The position numbers and the translations under genes were made by a program. Shown here piece after piece: positions 9,781 to 21,800 of a stretch of DNA of 64,000 nucleotides (positions are counted from its first letter, which is position 1; each line of letters opens with the position of its first letter). The notes beneath the pieces were generated by a model that had not been told where the DNA came from, did not search any database, and saw only the letters and a program-made list of their open reading frames with translations. Source of the stretch: Cloeon dipterum (lineage: Eukaryota; Arthropoda; Insecta; Ephemeroptera; Baetidae); NCBI RefSeq assembly GCF_949628265.1, contig NC_088788.1, positions 18,538,001-18,602,000 on the forward strand. Reading direction: 5' to 3'.

Positions 9781-12700
9781 ATACATTGTATGTGATGTCA
9801 AATGTTGTGTTTCTTAATATCAATCAATAACTTAATCAATTGGAACTCCGGTTTGTATTGCAATTTCGGCCAATCACAAAGCCTAGCTTTAAAAATTCCC
9901 GCCATGATTGTTCGCCAGGCAGTTTTTTTTAATTTCACTTGGTTAAAAGTATAAATGGAAAATTTCCAACTTCCAAATGGATAATTTTCTCGAATTCATC
10001 TAAACATGTTGAATTGATGTTAATATTCTATTTTTTTCACACGGGAGTCAGTGTGGAATTTTGCCTTGGTCGATCAAAGAATGAAAAATATTTGAAACTC
10101 TCAAGATGCGGAAATGGCCCATTTGCTTTCGTTAGGACGAGAAATTTAAAAACTATGCAGTCCAATTGATTATTGTTCTCCTTGCCCAATTTTGAAATTT
10201 CTCGTCGTGAGCGTACAGCAAATAAACGAGAATTTTCCGTTTTCAATCTTAAGGAATTTTCCAACTTTAAAATCTTTTTCGTTGGATGCTTTAAGCTCTC
10301 TCATCTCTTTAAAAGTACAGAAGGATAAATCATGGCTCAGCCACTTTCGATAAATGCCTTCAATATTTAATCGAAAAAATGGACAATTGGTTTCTGATTT
10401 ATTTCGCACCGTTTGTTAACGAAGAGAGAGCTGAAGTGATTGATTCCTTTGTGGCAGGAAAGCACGTAGTTGTGCAAATATCCAGAGCGTAAACAGAGAG
10501 CTCTGGTCGGCGGAAAAACGAGTACGCTTACTGGCTGCAGTGGGGCCTTGTTGGCGAGCCCCCGGGGACCTATGATGGATGGAAGGTGGCGTGCAGAGCA
10601 GAGGCGCAGGCTGGCTCGCTAAGCTGGTGTAATGAACGCCATGATTTATCTTGCCCTCCCATTCAATTTACACCAGTTAATTTATCCCAACACATGCGCC
10701 ACGCAGCCAGCGCGTGATTAATGCTTCGCCTCGCTTTATTAAATAATGAAAACTACATTATCATCCGCCGGAGAGAAAATGCGGAGTCGCCGCTTTGCGC
10801 CTGCCTGGCCAAGAAGGAAGCAACCGGCCACTCAGCCGAGCTGCGACGGTGGCGTCGGCGCCTCGCGGCAGGGGAAATCAATGAACGCTCTCCAGCGAGA
10901 GGGGAGAGCAGCGCATCCGCACTTGATTAAACTGAAAGTTTTATTATTTGGCTCGGCAAATGATGCGAGCCGAGTGAGCATTCTCGCAAAGGCTTAATCT
11001 TCTGTTCTGCACCACTCCCGACAAAGACTATTAGAAAAGCTAAGGGTGCGTCGGCGTTTGCACAACTTGCGCAGATTTAATTTTCTTTCAACCGCATGAG
11101 ATAATATTTAACGATCAACTCTTTCATGTGGTCATGGCTATAGCCCAAATAAAAAAATAGTGACCGCTTAATCTCTGCTCTATAAAAATAGTTCCTGAAC
11201 TTCTTTTAAAAGGTGATGCCAAAACGGGGCAGATGATTTTCGATGCCTCAATTTCCAAGACAGCCTCTCATAAACACTCAGAAGCAGGATTTTTTCAAAT
11301 TTTTAATTCTGTGAAAAGAAAATGGGAAAATATCAAGCCATGCCGGAGCAGAAAGACAACGCCAGCTTTATCAGCTGAGCCTCCTCAACACGCGGGTTTA
11401 GCTTTTTTTACTGGCTGTATTTTCATTGAGCTCAAATTCGCTTACAATCAAATTTATTTCAGCGGGGATCGAATTCTTACCATTGCCACACATATATTTT
11501 GAAAGCTCAGCTGTTTAATTCATTTTGAATAATTTATTTCAAAAAATTAAAACCATGAGAAAATTGGAGAATTTTTAAGCCATTTTAGTTTTGTCGATAC
11601 ATGCCATTGAATTGGCAGAAGCACGCGAGATTTCTACTTACAAATAAAATTAATTTGTTGTTTATTTGACCTCTACAAAGAGTGTATATAATTGCGCCCC
11701 TTTAAGTTTAACGATACTAAATGTGGCAGTTGCATCTTGCATCAATCTAAACTTTATTGTGCCGGAAGAAAGCGCGACAAGGCTAAAATCTGGTGGCGCC
11801 TGGAAAGCCTGTTTATATAAGTGGATCTCCCAAAAAACGCGCAGTTGCTGCGTGGCTGCGCCTGCTGAATTATTGCTGCGTGTTTATGTTCCCCTCTGAG
11901 TGTGGTGGATTTTTGTTCTAAAGTGAAAACTGACGATATCACATCTCTGTTTTCACAAGGATGAGCACGAGTGGGTTTTTCAAGCATGTCATTATTGCTC
12001 ATAACGATATTTCTTTCTCAAGGGGCACATTAGAAAAGATAATTAAACAGAAACGTGTGTTCCTTCGACCTTTTTCGGGGTGATAATTTGATGGAAGCGC
12101 ATCCGGGGGTTAACATTTGATGTACAAAAGGGGTCTTCATGCTGGGTTTTGGGACAATGATGCCAATAAAACCCATTCAATGCCCCAAAAGTTCAAAAAC
12201 ATTTGGTGAGTTTTACAGAACCTTATAGCACGGTCATATAATCATAACACGCACTTAACGTAATGGAACCAATCCAGAGATCTATAGCTTTGTGACTGTG
12301 CTTGGGGAACCAAACCTTTGAAAATGTTTCATTATGCGTGTAATGCGTGTGTCAGGAATCAATTTGTCTTCCTAAAGTAAACTATTTACAAAGCCCTGAA
12401 TAACGATCTTTGCTCAACTGTGACAACCTTTGAATAGGCCTTGAGAAGGCAACTTTCTAAAAAAAAATTTCAACATAAAAGAAAAGCTCAGCACGTGACT
12501 TTACAAAAAATGCTTCATCATCGCGTTTCTAAAGAGATGGGCAAACCCATTACAACACTTCATGCGAAAATATGGTAAATGATTCTCGGAAAATCTTCGA
12601 AATGCTGCTTTTTTATCCCATAAACGATGGGGAAGACAAAACTTATAAAGGACAGTGAAAAGGTGAAGTGTTCCATGTACCGATTACCGAGCGCAGGGCA

Positions 12701-14109
12701 CCCCGTTTCAGAATTTTGCACCCCGTTTCAGCCGCCTATATTAAGCGAGCCGTCGCAGCCGCGTGATTTGGGCGGGTAAGCCGGTTTAGCCAGCAGCTGA
12801 CAAAAATTGGGTAGCTCTCAGACCTCAGACCTCTATAGTCCCAAGTCATTTTTTGTCTCCGTATTGTTAATATTGAATAACTGTTTACCAGTATTTATCG
12901 CACTGTTAGCACACAAAAAAGTAATCCAGGAATAATCCGACTTCGCCGAGGGCTAACACCGTCAGGAATTCCATTTAAAAGAGGAATGATAGTGAATTTC
13001 CCCGCAAAATCCTTTAACACACATACAGATTGGGTCCTAAAAATCATGTACAGTTAAAAAAATTCATAGGCAGCACTGTAAATTTTCGAGAAAATCGGCC
13101 TCAAACTTAGCATTGTTTTAAATGGAGAATTTTCAACGGAATTGTGTAATCACGATTTTTTCTGAAAATCCGCATTTACCCAAAAAAAGACTCTGGCTGT
13201 CCGATAGATCTTGATGAGAGGATTCCAAATCATGCGAGAAAACATAGTGCAGCACTGTAAATTTCGGAGAAAATTGGCAAAAACAATCTGATTGGTCAGC
13301 GCCCAGCGCTGCTGGCCAACAGAGGGGGGCGTTTCACGCCGTCGCTTCTGGTTGAATTACAGAAGGTGGCCGGCGCGCAACTCAATTATCATTTTAATTA
13401 CGTTTTCATTATCAGAAAAATTTGAAATTTTCGCACATTTTAGCCAATGAATCTGTCCTTGAAAATCAATAAAAAATTTATTTATATCATACGCAGTCTC
13501 TGATAGCCATAAGGGTCCGAGTTTGCCTCTGAAAATCATTAAAATTATTAAAATGAAAGAAATTTTTTTTCTTAGATGATTCTTGAATAAATTAAATTAA
13601 TTTTGGGTATTTTGATTTTTCCCAAAAACAATTTAAACGTTCTTTAACGGACATCTGAAATTTTCAGACGAATTTTTTTCGAAAATTTTAAATTTGAGAA
13701 AATTTTGCTGAGTGAGGGAAAACTGGAAATTTAATCAACTCTCTGAATTTAACGCTAATATGAACTAGTGAATTTTAATGAATCCAAACACAGACCCCTT
13801 TTGAAAATCTGCAATTTTTGAAAAAATAAAAAATTTCTTACAAGACTCAAAAGCACTATTTTTTATCTTCTCACTATTAAATTTTCATATTTTTTCTCAC
13901 CCCGGAAGCAATTAATTTCCTATGCTAAACAAGAGGGCGTAACCGGTAAAATTCGAAAAATTGGATTTTGGGGCACTTTTGGTCAGATGTACATGGAAAA
14001 AATATGTCGGTTAGGGTTAACTTTACATGAAATTTCATTTTTTAAAATAAATAAATAAATCACTATCATTCCACTTTAATAACTCATATGGTTAACAATA
14101 ATATCAACG
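9781..14109. other. Gene-free region upstream of eve, second part
   Basis: No coding exon recognised. It contains a short tandem duplication near 12697-12731 (CACCCCGTTTCAG twice, 21 bp apart) and two units of an AGCACTGTAAATTT repeat at 13071-13290. The short frames here (10721-10997, 11233-11502, 11666-11899) show no family resemblance. Confidence 0.3.
13071..13290 (+). repeat. Two units of a dispersed repeat with core CAGCACTGTAAATTT
   Basis: The core CAGCACTGTAAATTT followed by CGAGAAAATCGGC or CGGAGAAAATTGGC occurs at 13071 and 13250. The second unit, with about 60 bp of preceding sequence (TAGATCTTGATGAGAGGATT and on), matches the reverse complement of 53590-53690. Confidence 0.55.
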
Positions 14110-14514
14110 ACCTTTCTTTTTTTTTTGCTCTTTTTATCCCTGTCCGAGGACCGGGAATGGCGCGCACTGCACTAGCACGAATGCTGAAACCCGGGTCCCA
14201 ATAACACCGAGAACGGATAACATGGGCGCACCAAGCCCCACAGGGACCCAGCCCACTGAAGGGCCACTTGCCTCCGCACCGAGGACTTTTTTTGAAACGC
14301 TAGACATTCGTCCAATGAAACCAAATCACGCATGCTGGAAAGGTGCAAACCAGCAAGTAGTAGCGAGTTGGCGCAGGTGCGCCTCTCAGCCCGTTGAGCA
14401 ATTTGAGCATTTCGAGTCACTAAACTATAACCACTTTTTGCAATCTCTGACATTGGGTAGCCAGTGTTAGATCTCCGAACTGTTCAAATACCTCCCATTG
14501 CTTTGACACTCCTT
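14110..14514 (-). mobile_element. SINE copy A with tRNA-like head
   Basis: Read on the minus strand, this copy begins AGGAGTGTCAAAGCAATGGG, continues through AATGTCAGAGATTGC, then the body GACTCGCTACTACTTGCTGG, and ends CAGGGATAAAAAGAGC followed by an A run. It is nearly colinear with copy C (52383-52776). The A-rich tail next to AGAGC and the length of about 400 bp are typical of SINEs. Confidence 0.85.
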
Positions 14515-15468
14515 TATTTGAGCAACTTGATCCAGAAATTTGATGTAATTGCGTCTTCAATTTAGAATATTTATAGGATTAAAAATTATTTATTGAATAT
14601 TCTTAGGCATATCAATGAATGACAAACCTTCACACATCAAAGTACCACCATTATTATTTTTTCCATTTTTCACCTATGATTTGATCAAGAAGACCCGAAA
14701 ATTATCACAAGAAGTATATACAAAAATCCTGTTCCTTGTGTTTTTTTATCCATTTTACTTCGTATCTACTGATCTACAACCCATCTATGTGGTTGCGCAT
14801 ATTATTGTTAAATTTGACAAAAATTAAAAATAAACATTCATCCACGGTAATATAATATATCACGCTTAAGTAAAACTTTTCCTATATCATAGATCATCTT
14901 GATTGTGTAAATATGTTATTATTGATCAATAATATAAAAAAATTCCAAAAATTCCACTTTTGAACAGGAATTTATTGCCTATGATGTTCAAAGTTCAAAG
15001 GGACCGCGTTTTAAATGAACAATGAACCAATCAAATTCTTTCGCTTGACGTTTGTGTAGTGTAATAATAGCATTTATTTCAAACATAATCCTTAAATTCG
15101 TGGCTTTAGTGCGTGAAGGTTCTTTTCGGTTGCTAAATATTAGTAAGTGGTTTGTTTGAGTTCTATCCGCTTATTTTTTTCCAAGCCGAGTCTATCTGGA
15201 TTTCGGAAGTCAGTTGAGTCCGTTTGCTCTTGGTTGGCACCTATACAGTCACAATTAAGAAACATTTATTTAATTTAAGTTTAAATGTTAATGCAAATAG
15301 GTCAGTTTGGACCACACACGGCTCTGTCCTCAACATATCCGGGAGAAACAAACCTTCTTATCGGCGTTAGAGGGCGAGTTTTTATTTACTCGTAAACCTC
15401 AGGGAGGAAACTGACTCTCGGACCTCACACCGTTAATGAAAACGCAATGGGGCCATTTGATTACCAAC
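14515..15468. other. AT-rich DNA between repeats
   Basis: No gene, RNA or clear repeat was recognised. Short frames such as 14615-14827 have no family resemblance. Confidence 0.3.
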
Positions 15469-15608
15469 AAATTGTCAAATTAATTGAAGAATGCACGGTA
15501 GCTAGATTGAGTCTGAAATCACAGCGGAAGTGCCGTAAAATCGGAAGTCTACGGTGGCGCCATCTGTTGGCGGCTTCAAACACTTAGGGTTTATGCAACT
15601 GGTGAATT
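15469..15608 (+). mobile_element. Single arm of a foldback element
   Basis: About 140 bp match the right arm of the foldback element at 54602-55037 almost base for base. Shared blocks are CAAATTAATTGAAGAATGCAC, GATTGAGTCTGAAATC and TGGCGCCATCTGTTGGCGGC, ending AGGGTTTATGCAACTGGTG. The opposite arm is absent from the flank, so this is a solo or deleted copy. Confidence 0.8.
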
Positions 15609-15793
15609 AGGGCAAAATTAACGCAAAAAATTTCATCAAAATCCATCGACCCCTGGACAGAAATTTGTTGCTTTGACTGATTATGGCTTATATACTTTAA
15701 CATCAATTATTTAAGGGTAGCCTAATTATCATGCGCATACTAAAACAGACTCGCTTATTAAGGGTCTGACCTAAATAAATACCTTTGTGTTTT

Positions 15794-15913
15794 GTCTAGG
15801 GTGTAGCATATTGGACACACCAGTTCTCATTAGATCACCGAAGTTAAGCAACATCCGTTGCAGTCAGTATAATATAGGAGGATGGGTGACAGCCTGCATG
15901 CCGGCTGCATAAC
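15794..15913 (+). pseudogene. 5S rRNA-like segment (SINE head)
   Basis: The segment aligns with arthropod 5S rRNA from memory over about 119 positions. It shows the conserved GATCACCGAAGTTAAGCAAC block and the GGATGGGTGAC loop E/helix IV block. The middle (ATAATATAGGAGG) carries extra bases relative to 5S. It is fused without a break to SINE body sequence, so it is not scored as an rRNA gene. Confidence 0.75.
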
Positions 15914-16179
15914 TCTAGGCTGACTCGCTACTTGCTGGTTTGCACCTTTCCAGCATGCGTGATTTGGTATCACGGGACGAATGTCTAGCGTTTCAAAACA
16001 AAAAGTCCTCGGTGCGGAGACAAGTAGTGACCCTTCAGTGGGCTGGGTCCCTGTGCGGCCTGGTGCGCCCATATGTTATCCGTTCGCGGTGTTATTGGGA
16101 CCCGGGTTTCAGCATTCATGCTAGTGCAGTGCGCGCCCTTCCCGGTCCTCGGACAGGGATAAAAAGAGCAAAAAAAGCA
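15794..16179 (+). mobile_element. SINE copy B with 5S-rRNA-derived head (SINE3 type)
   Basis: The first 120 bp resemble 5S rRNA: ACACCAGTTCTCATTAGATC, ACCGAAGTTAAGCAAC, GTTGCAGTCAGTAT and GGATGGGTGACAGCCTGC match successive 5S segments, including the region of the internal pol III promoter. From GACTCGCTACTTGCTGG (15922) onward the body is almost identical to that of copies A and C. It ends CAGGGATAAAAAGAGC plus an A run. A 5S head defines the SINE3 class; it is an element and not a functional 5S gene, because several 5S stem positions are changed and a SINE body follows. Confidence 0.85.
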
Positions 16180-17844
16180 GGGGTGTATTAAATAGCTTTA
16201 TTATATAGTCGTATGACTCATGCAGTGGATTGTAAGTTTATAATTTTCTCATAAAAAAGGAATTTAGCACATCATGAACATTGCCGTGACGGGTTTACCT
16301 TAATTTTATTTTGAAAACTCATAAAAAAATGACTGTTTTCCATCAGCAACGTTCCCACGGTATAAGAAAAACCCCGCCGCTCTTTTCAACGAAAAATTGG
16401 TTGCACCATAGATCATAGGGAGGTGAATGGACACCCAGGGTGACGTGTGCATTACTTAGTTGAAGAATGATTTGACCCTTAGAAAAATAGACAATAACGT
16501 GTTGTGTTTCGAGCAGGTATAAAATGATCGGAATTTGTCTATTTTTGGCCGCTTAGGTCGTTAAACAATCAGTTGTATTGTCACTTCCGCGCACATTCCC
16601 AGGTCAAGTTCAATGACCGTTTCCATAAATCTATCGTTTATAAGAGTCATTACAACTATAGAAAAAGGGAGTATTGCATTATCATCGTGTTTAGAGACCA
16701 TTATTATAAATAAATTGAAAATAAACTCTGGGAGATCGAATGAGGAAAAGATTTCTTTCTTGAAGCATTTTCGCGCATTTTGCTATTGTTTTTGGGCATT
16801 CCAGTTTGGGGAAAAACCAGAGGCCACCTACGAAAACAAGTGTCATTATTTTCTTTTGAAATTAATAAATTTAATCACCTCCTAACGTTTCAAATCTATT
16901 CTAAATTTATTGTTAGGGGAGTGCAGGCCTTTATAGAGGAAGCGGAGTATACACAAACCGCACAAACCATTATTTGAATGGAAGTCGTTCAAACAAAAAC
17001 TTTTCCAACCAGAGGGCTCTATATTTTCTCTTGCGTGTTGTGCCATAGTAGAGATTCGATCGCAGCTTGCACGAAATAGGGGTGTGAAGAAATAAAAATA
17101 AACTAATTGGCCGTAAAACAGCGAGAGTCGTCTTTTGTCCACAAAACGAGAGCAGCAGCAGGATATATTTATTGGACCTCTGTATAGGGTTAATTCTACA
17201 CTCGGGGTGGAAGGAAGCGCGTGGAACAGCATTGTATTGATTATTAATGGCGCACACAGGGAAACAATTTAACTTGCTGCCGTGATTTAAGGGGCAATAT
17301 AGGCCGCTGCTGATTTGTGTCCGGCTTGATCCGAGATATTTATAGCGCATTCATCAATCAATTAGTCGGCCGCCGTAACCACGAAATTAGCCGCAATTTA
17401 TTGTGCCGTAGCCGTAGAATTGAATCAACGGATTAAAATGTCGAGAGGAATATTGGCTAGGTGTGCGTATTATGCGCGAGCAGACCAAAAGCACCTTTTT
17501 CTCTTTACGCTCTTTTGTCACTTTTATTGGGCTTTTGAGGACGCAATATATATGGAACATTAACTCGATTTCTGTATTATGTATTTTCTTTTCTTGTTGG
17601 GTAATTTTAGTAGCTGTTAAAGATAAATGTGTGACTATAAGGGTGTGATAGTTCTTATTATTACCATTCTATACCGTCAGTTTAAGCAAAAGATTTTTCA
17701 CTTATATAATTGTGTGGTGTTTGATTGCATGATCGGATTTCTTTGGTATAAACCAATGCATAAATATCAACGTTATTTTTCATTTGAATTTTATCGGCCT
17801 GCATCACTTTACCATTCTCAGTGCCGGTTGACGGAGGGAGAGGG

Positions 17845-17939
<95 letters not shown>

Positions 17940-18592
17940 CAGTATACTATTGTGGTATACGTGGAGCCGTGACAGAAATGCGTACTAAAAGCAGTAGAAA
18001 TCATCTTATTTATTTAGTCTCGTGGTAGGAAGTAGTAAAGTTAAGACTATGAAATTACATGAATAATTAAAATGACACAATATAATACATAAATAATTTT
18101 AATATGAAAATATCGATTTCAAATATTAACAATTATTTTATAATTAGACATATTCTTACCTCGTAAGTAGTGCGGGTCTTATATTGGTATGAGATCAAGC
18201 TTCTCATCCTTGCTGGAGAGAGAACATTTTGTTCGACTGATGTCGTGCGAGATCAAAGATGCAGTGGGGGGAGTGGGGGAGATGGTGCAGTGCCTTATAT
18301 TCTAATAATCCAGTCATCGCAATATCTATGTCTGAAGTTCTTAAGTCTGTTCTCAAGCAACTCTCAAGGGGGGAATGGGGAATGTCCTGTTAAAAATTCG
18401 AAAATCTAATATGTATTAACAAACGTTCTTAAAGAATTTCAAGCCGAAAATAATAATTGATAAGCATTTTGTTGACAGCATGCAATACTAAACGACACGA
18501 CTTATGATATGAAAGAAAACCTGCTTTTAAGAGGCCAGGCTGAAATTCTCAATAAATTAATAAATCACAAACATGACATGTTGTGCTAATGA
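16180..18592. other. Upstream flank of eve
   Basis: No coding exon recognised. It includes the GA microsatellite at 17833-17937. The long opposed frames at 16882-17350 are not supported by any family resemblance. Confidence 0.3.
17833..17937 (+). repeat. (GA)n microsatellite about 0.9 kb upstream of eve
   Basis: About 105 bp of almost uninterrupted GA dinucleotides, with slightly degenerate GGGAGAGG units on the left side. In flies GA tracts bind GAGA factor; whether that applies here is inference. Confidence 0.95.
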
Positions 18593-18832
18593 GACAGAGA
18601 TGATAGTGAGCGGTTGCTCTGTTCGAACGGAGGAGGAGCCGTTTAACAACAAGGGCGGAGTCAAGGGCGGAGTTTGGTAGGCCAAAGCCGTTCCCCCAAC
18701 TCTCCCGCCGCTGCATCAAAATATTAGTCGAAGCTAAATAGTACATAGCAGCAGAACTATCACTCAGTGCACGCTCGACGTCACCCACAAACACACCTTC
18801 TCTGCAACAACGAAAACAGCGATCATCAAGTC
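18593..18832 (+). promoter_or_regulatory. Probable eve core promoter and 5' leader
   Basis: An initiator-like CTCAGTGC has its A at 18766, and a TATA-like CTAAATAG lies at 18734-18741, about 30 bp upstream of it as expected. Two copies of AAGGGCGGAGT spaced 13 bp apart lie near 18650-18675. The leader from 18766 to the ATG at 18833 would be 67 nt. The start site is inferred from motifs only. Confidence 0.5.
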
Positions 18833-21800
18833 ATGCCCGAGCATAGAGACAGATCACACTCCAGCCACTACTACCTTCCTCATCTCGTAAGTCAAGCTTT
18901 AATTTTACTGCCAGTATTTTCATTGGGCTCACATTGGCTTGCAATCAAATTTATGTATTTCTGCGGGAATAGCACTCTTTTACATAAACCATCACTACAC
19001 AAATAATTTAGAAGTTGGTGCGGGTTGTTGTTTAATTCTTTATTTTGTTTTACACACTCTCTGGTTTTGTTTGGGCGCATGAGTTGTGCCATACACGCGA
19101 AGAGTTCTCAAAAAATGCACTGCCGTCGTGCCGTCTCCTGTCTCGCACACTGTTGGCTCTATTCTCACTCGGATTATGAGTGAACCGGAATATTACTATT
19201 TTTTACACTCTAAAGATTTTACGAGTTTTAAATGATAAATTTATGGTGGACTGCTCTGCGGGGACAATCCCATCTAGATTGATTTTAATTTATCGCACGC
19301 TTCGCGCTTTATGCATATTATGCACTTTAATGCTACAAATATCGGGATGATTTCTTGAGCTTCAATAGATTGAACTATCGCTTATTTAACTGTTTATTTG
19401 AAAATAAACTCCTACAATAGAACATTTTTGTTACCAGAGGTTGAACAAACTTGGAAAACACCTAATTTAGTTGCGAGTAGGTGATGGAGATCACGGTAGA
19501 CTCGCTTAAATTTGGCAATTTTAATAGAAATACAGAGAAAAATGTTGCAAATTTTCATGGTATGGCATGAAACTGCATGAAATTGTTGGGTTAAAAGTGG
19601 AAGGAAAATAAAACACTTGAGGTTGATCACTTATTAAGTGGTTCAGATTTTAATACACTTGACCAGTTTCGATTTGTATCATGGGGAATTGGATAGTTAT
19701 TATCATTTATAGACTTTTTCCAAAAACAATTATATAAAAAAACTTTGAGGAAGAAAGGCGATCAGTTGGTATGACAGAAATTTTTGGATATTTTGAGGAT
19801 TCGCTTTTAGTCTCTGGAAATTAAGTTCACCTGTTATGTTGTTAGGAGTTAATTCATTCTCTGCACTCGGTGCAATTTTTCTTCGATTCTAACCAGACAA
19901 CAAAGTGGATATTTTTTTAATAGAGGCTGTTTTTTATTTGATTTTAGACGCAAGTACCCCCATCAGTCTATAACAGCACACACACTCCACCGGGCACACC
20001 ATCACCACCGGGACAGACCCAGACCTCACTGGCCAATCATCACCCGATAGGTAAGATAGGATTATTTGAAATTATTCTCGTCATGATTCGCTAATCGTAA
20101 TTAAAATTATGGAACGACCGCATTTCGGCATGTGTTAACGATTGCGCAATTCGGGCAAAGCTTACGTCTTTTCTGGTTATTAATTATTTCAAGTGGCGCA
20201 TTACGCGGGACTAATCGCTTTAGCACGAATTCGGGCCTTTGCGAAATTTCGAGCATTTCATTATTTGCGTGCTGGAAACTGCTTTTGATCAGCAATTTTA
20301 CAGCCGGCCGCGTCCACTTTTATTGGCGAAAAATTAATTTATTGCCTTTTTCTGAACAATTCGCTTTGGCTGCTGGAATATATTATCATCTGCAACGCCG
20401 GCGGCGATTCATGACTCGACTGACCAGCAGAGAAATCTCGCTACCGTGCGCGCACATTAGTATTTACATTCAATAATTACTTTATTGCACCCCCTTCGCG
20501 AGCGAGCGTGCCAGTTTGGAAACCTGCTCCTGCTACTCGAAATTGTGGCGCGGTTAATTTAGTGCATCATATGTGCCTCAATCGCGGGAGGCAATCAATT
20601 TCACCATTTCATCAAAGGATTTCCATTTATTAATGTTTGTTAATTAATTGCAAAATTACAGTCGTAAAAAGTGTATCATCAATTAAAAAAAACGAACAGA
20701 GGCATAAATGACAAACGTAGTAACTGCGTAACAAATGAGTCGGTGTTGTCAAGTGCCGCAAAGGGATTAATTACATTACACTTACAGTAAACACTCAAAA
20801 TATTGCACCACAAAAACTGCCCGCGTACATAGAGGGATTCTCCCTTCTTTGTCATTCAGCTCTATTCAATGATGGTAATCAATTCACTTTGCCAACAAAC
20901 AACGATTTATTTGTTGAGATGCGTTTCCAAAAGGCTACGTGAGCTAAATTTTTTCAGAGCAAATCGAGCTTCATAAATATTTTTCTTCTCCTCTTTGTTT
21001 CCGCACCGCGCGCGGATGCATAGATGCGGAAATGGAACAATAATTGCATATTTTCACGCATGGGAGAAGCCTTTTCATTGAAAAAAGAAACGCGAGAACT
21101 CCGCCGAACAAACGGCTAATTATCACCCGCTTGCGGCGCTAAAAACAAACCGATAAAACGAGCACATTCCCATGTCATCGAGCGGTAGTAACATATAAAT
21201 CATGCTCATGTCCGAATATTATTGTCTTTGTTATCTGCGCACAAGATGAATTATTATTATCACAGGGATTATCATTTCGTATTCAAATGGTCTCGCTCGG
21301 CCGACTTTTTGTCTTCGGCCGCTGCGCTAATTACAAAGTGGCTCGCAATTTATTTGTTCTAAACACCTTCAATTATGCCTGGTAATTACACGGTGCTTTG
21401 GCACGCTTTATTAAATATGCGCCGCGCCAACAAACACCTTGCTGTGATTTTTACCGATTTACTCATGTATATCAATTTGCATTGAATCCGTCCGTGTTTG
21501 GTTTGGCAGAACATTATTTCCAAGCCGCACGCGGGATTTCAAGTGCAGGAAGCGACGCGAGAGTCCTTTTTTCCGGGCGCCAGCAAGCACTTTGTCATCA
21601 TATTTATGTGCTGACATCAGCCGCATGACAACAATTAAGTGCGCTGCACTTACAAGGCAGATATGAATCTCCAAATTGGCATACTCGTTTCAAAAGTTTT
21701 GCCATTATTCATTATTCAAACTGTCCATTGTTACAAGGTTTTAAGTATTTTTTTGCGGCAGTTGTACGAGTGCGTTAATTGAGACAACTTTTTGCGGCGG

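Noticed and set aside
15794-15913. Functional 5S rRNA gene
   Set aside because: Base changes and extra bases in the middle, a single copy, and direct fusion to a SINE body with an A tail point to a SINE head.
17627-18028. Frames made of alternating Glu-Arg or Ser-Leu
   Set aside because: Translation of the GA microsatellite.
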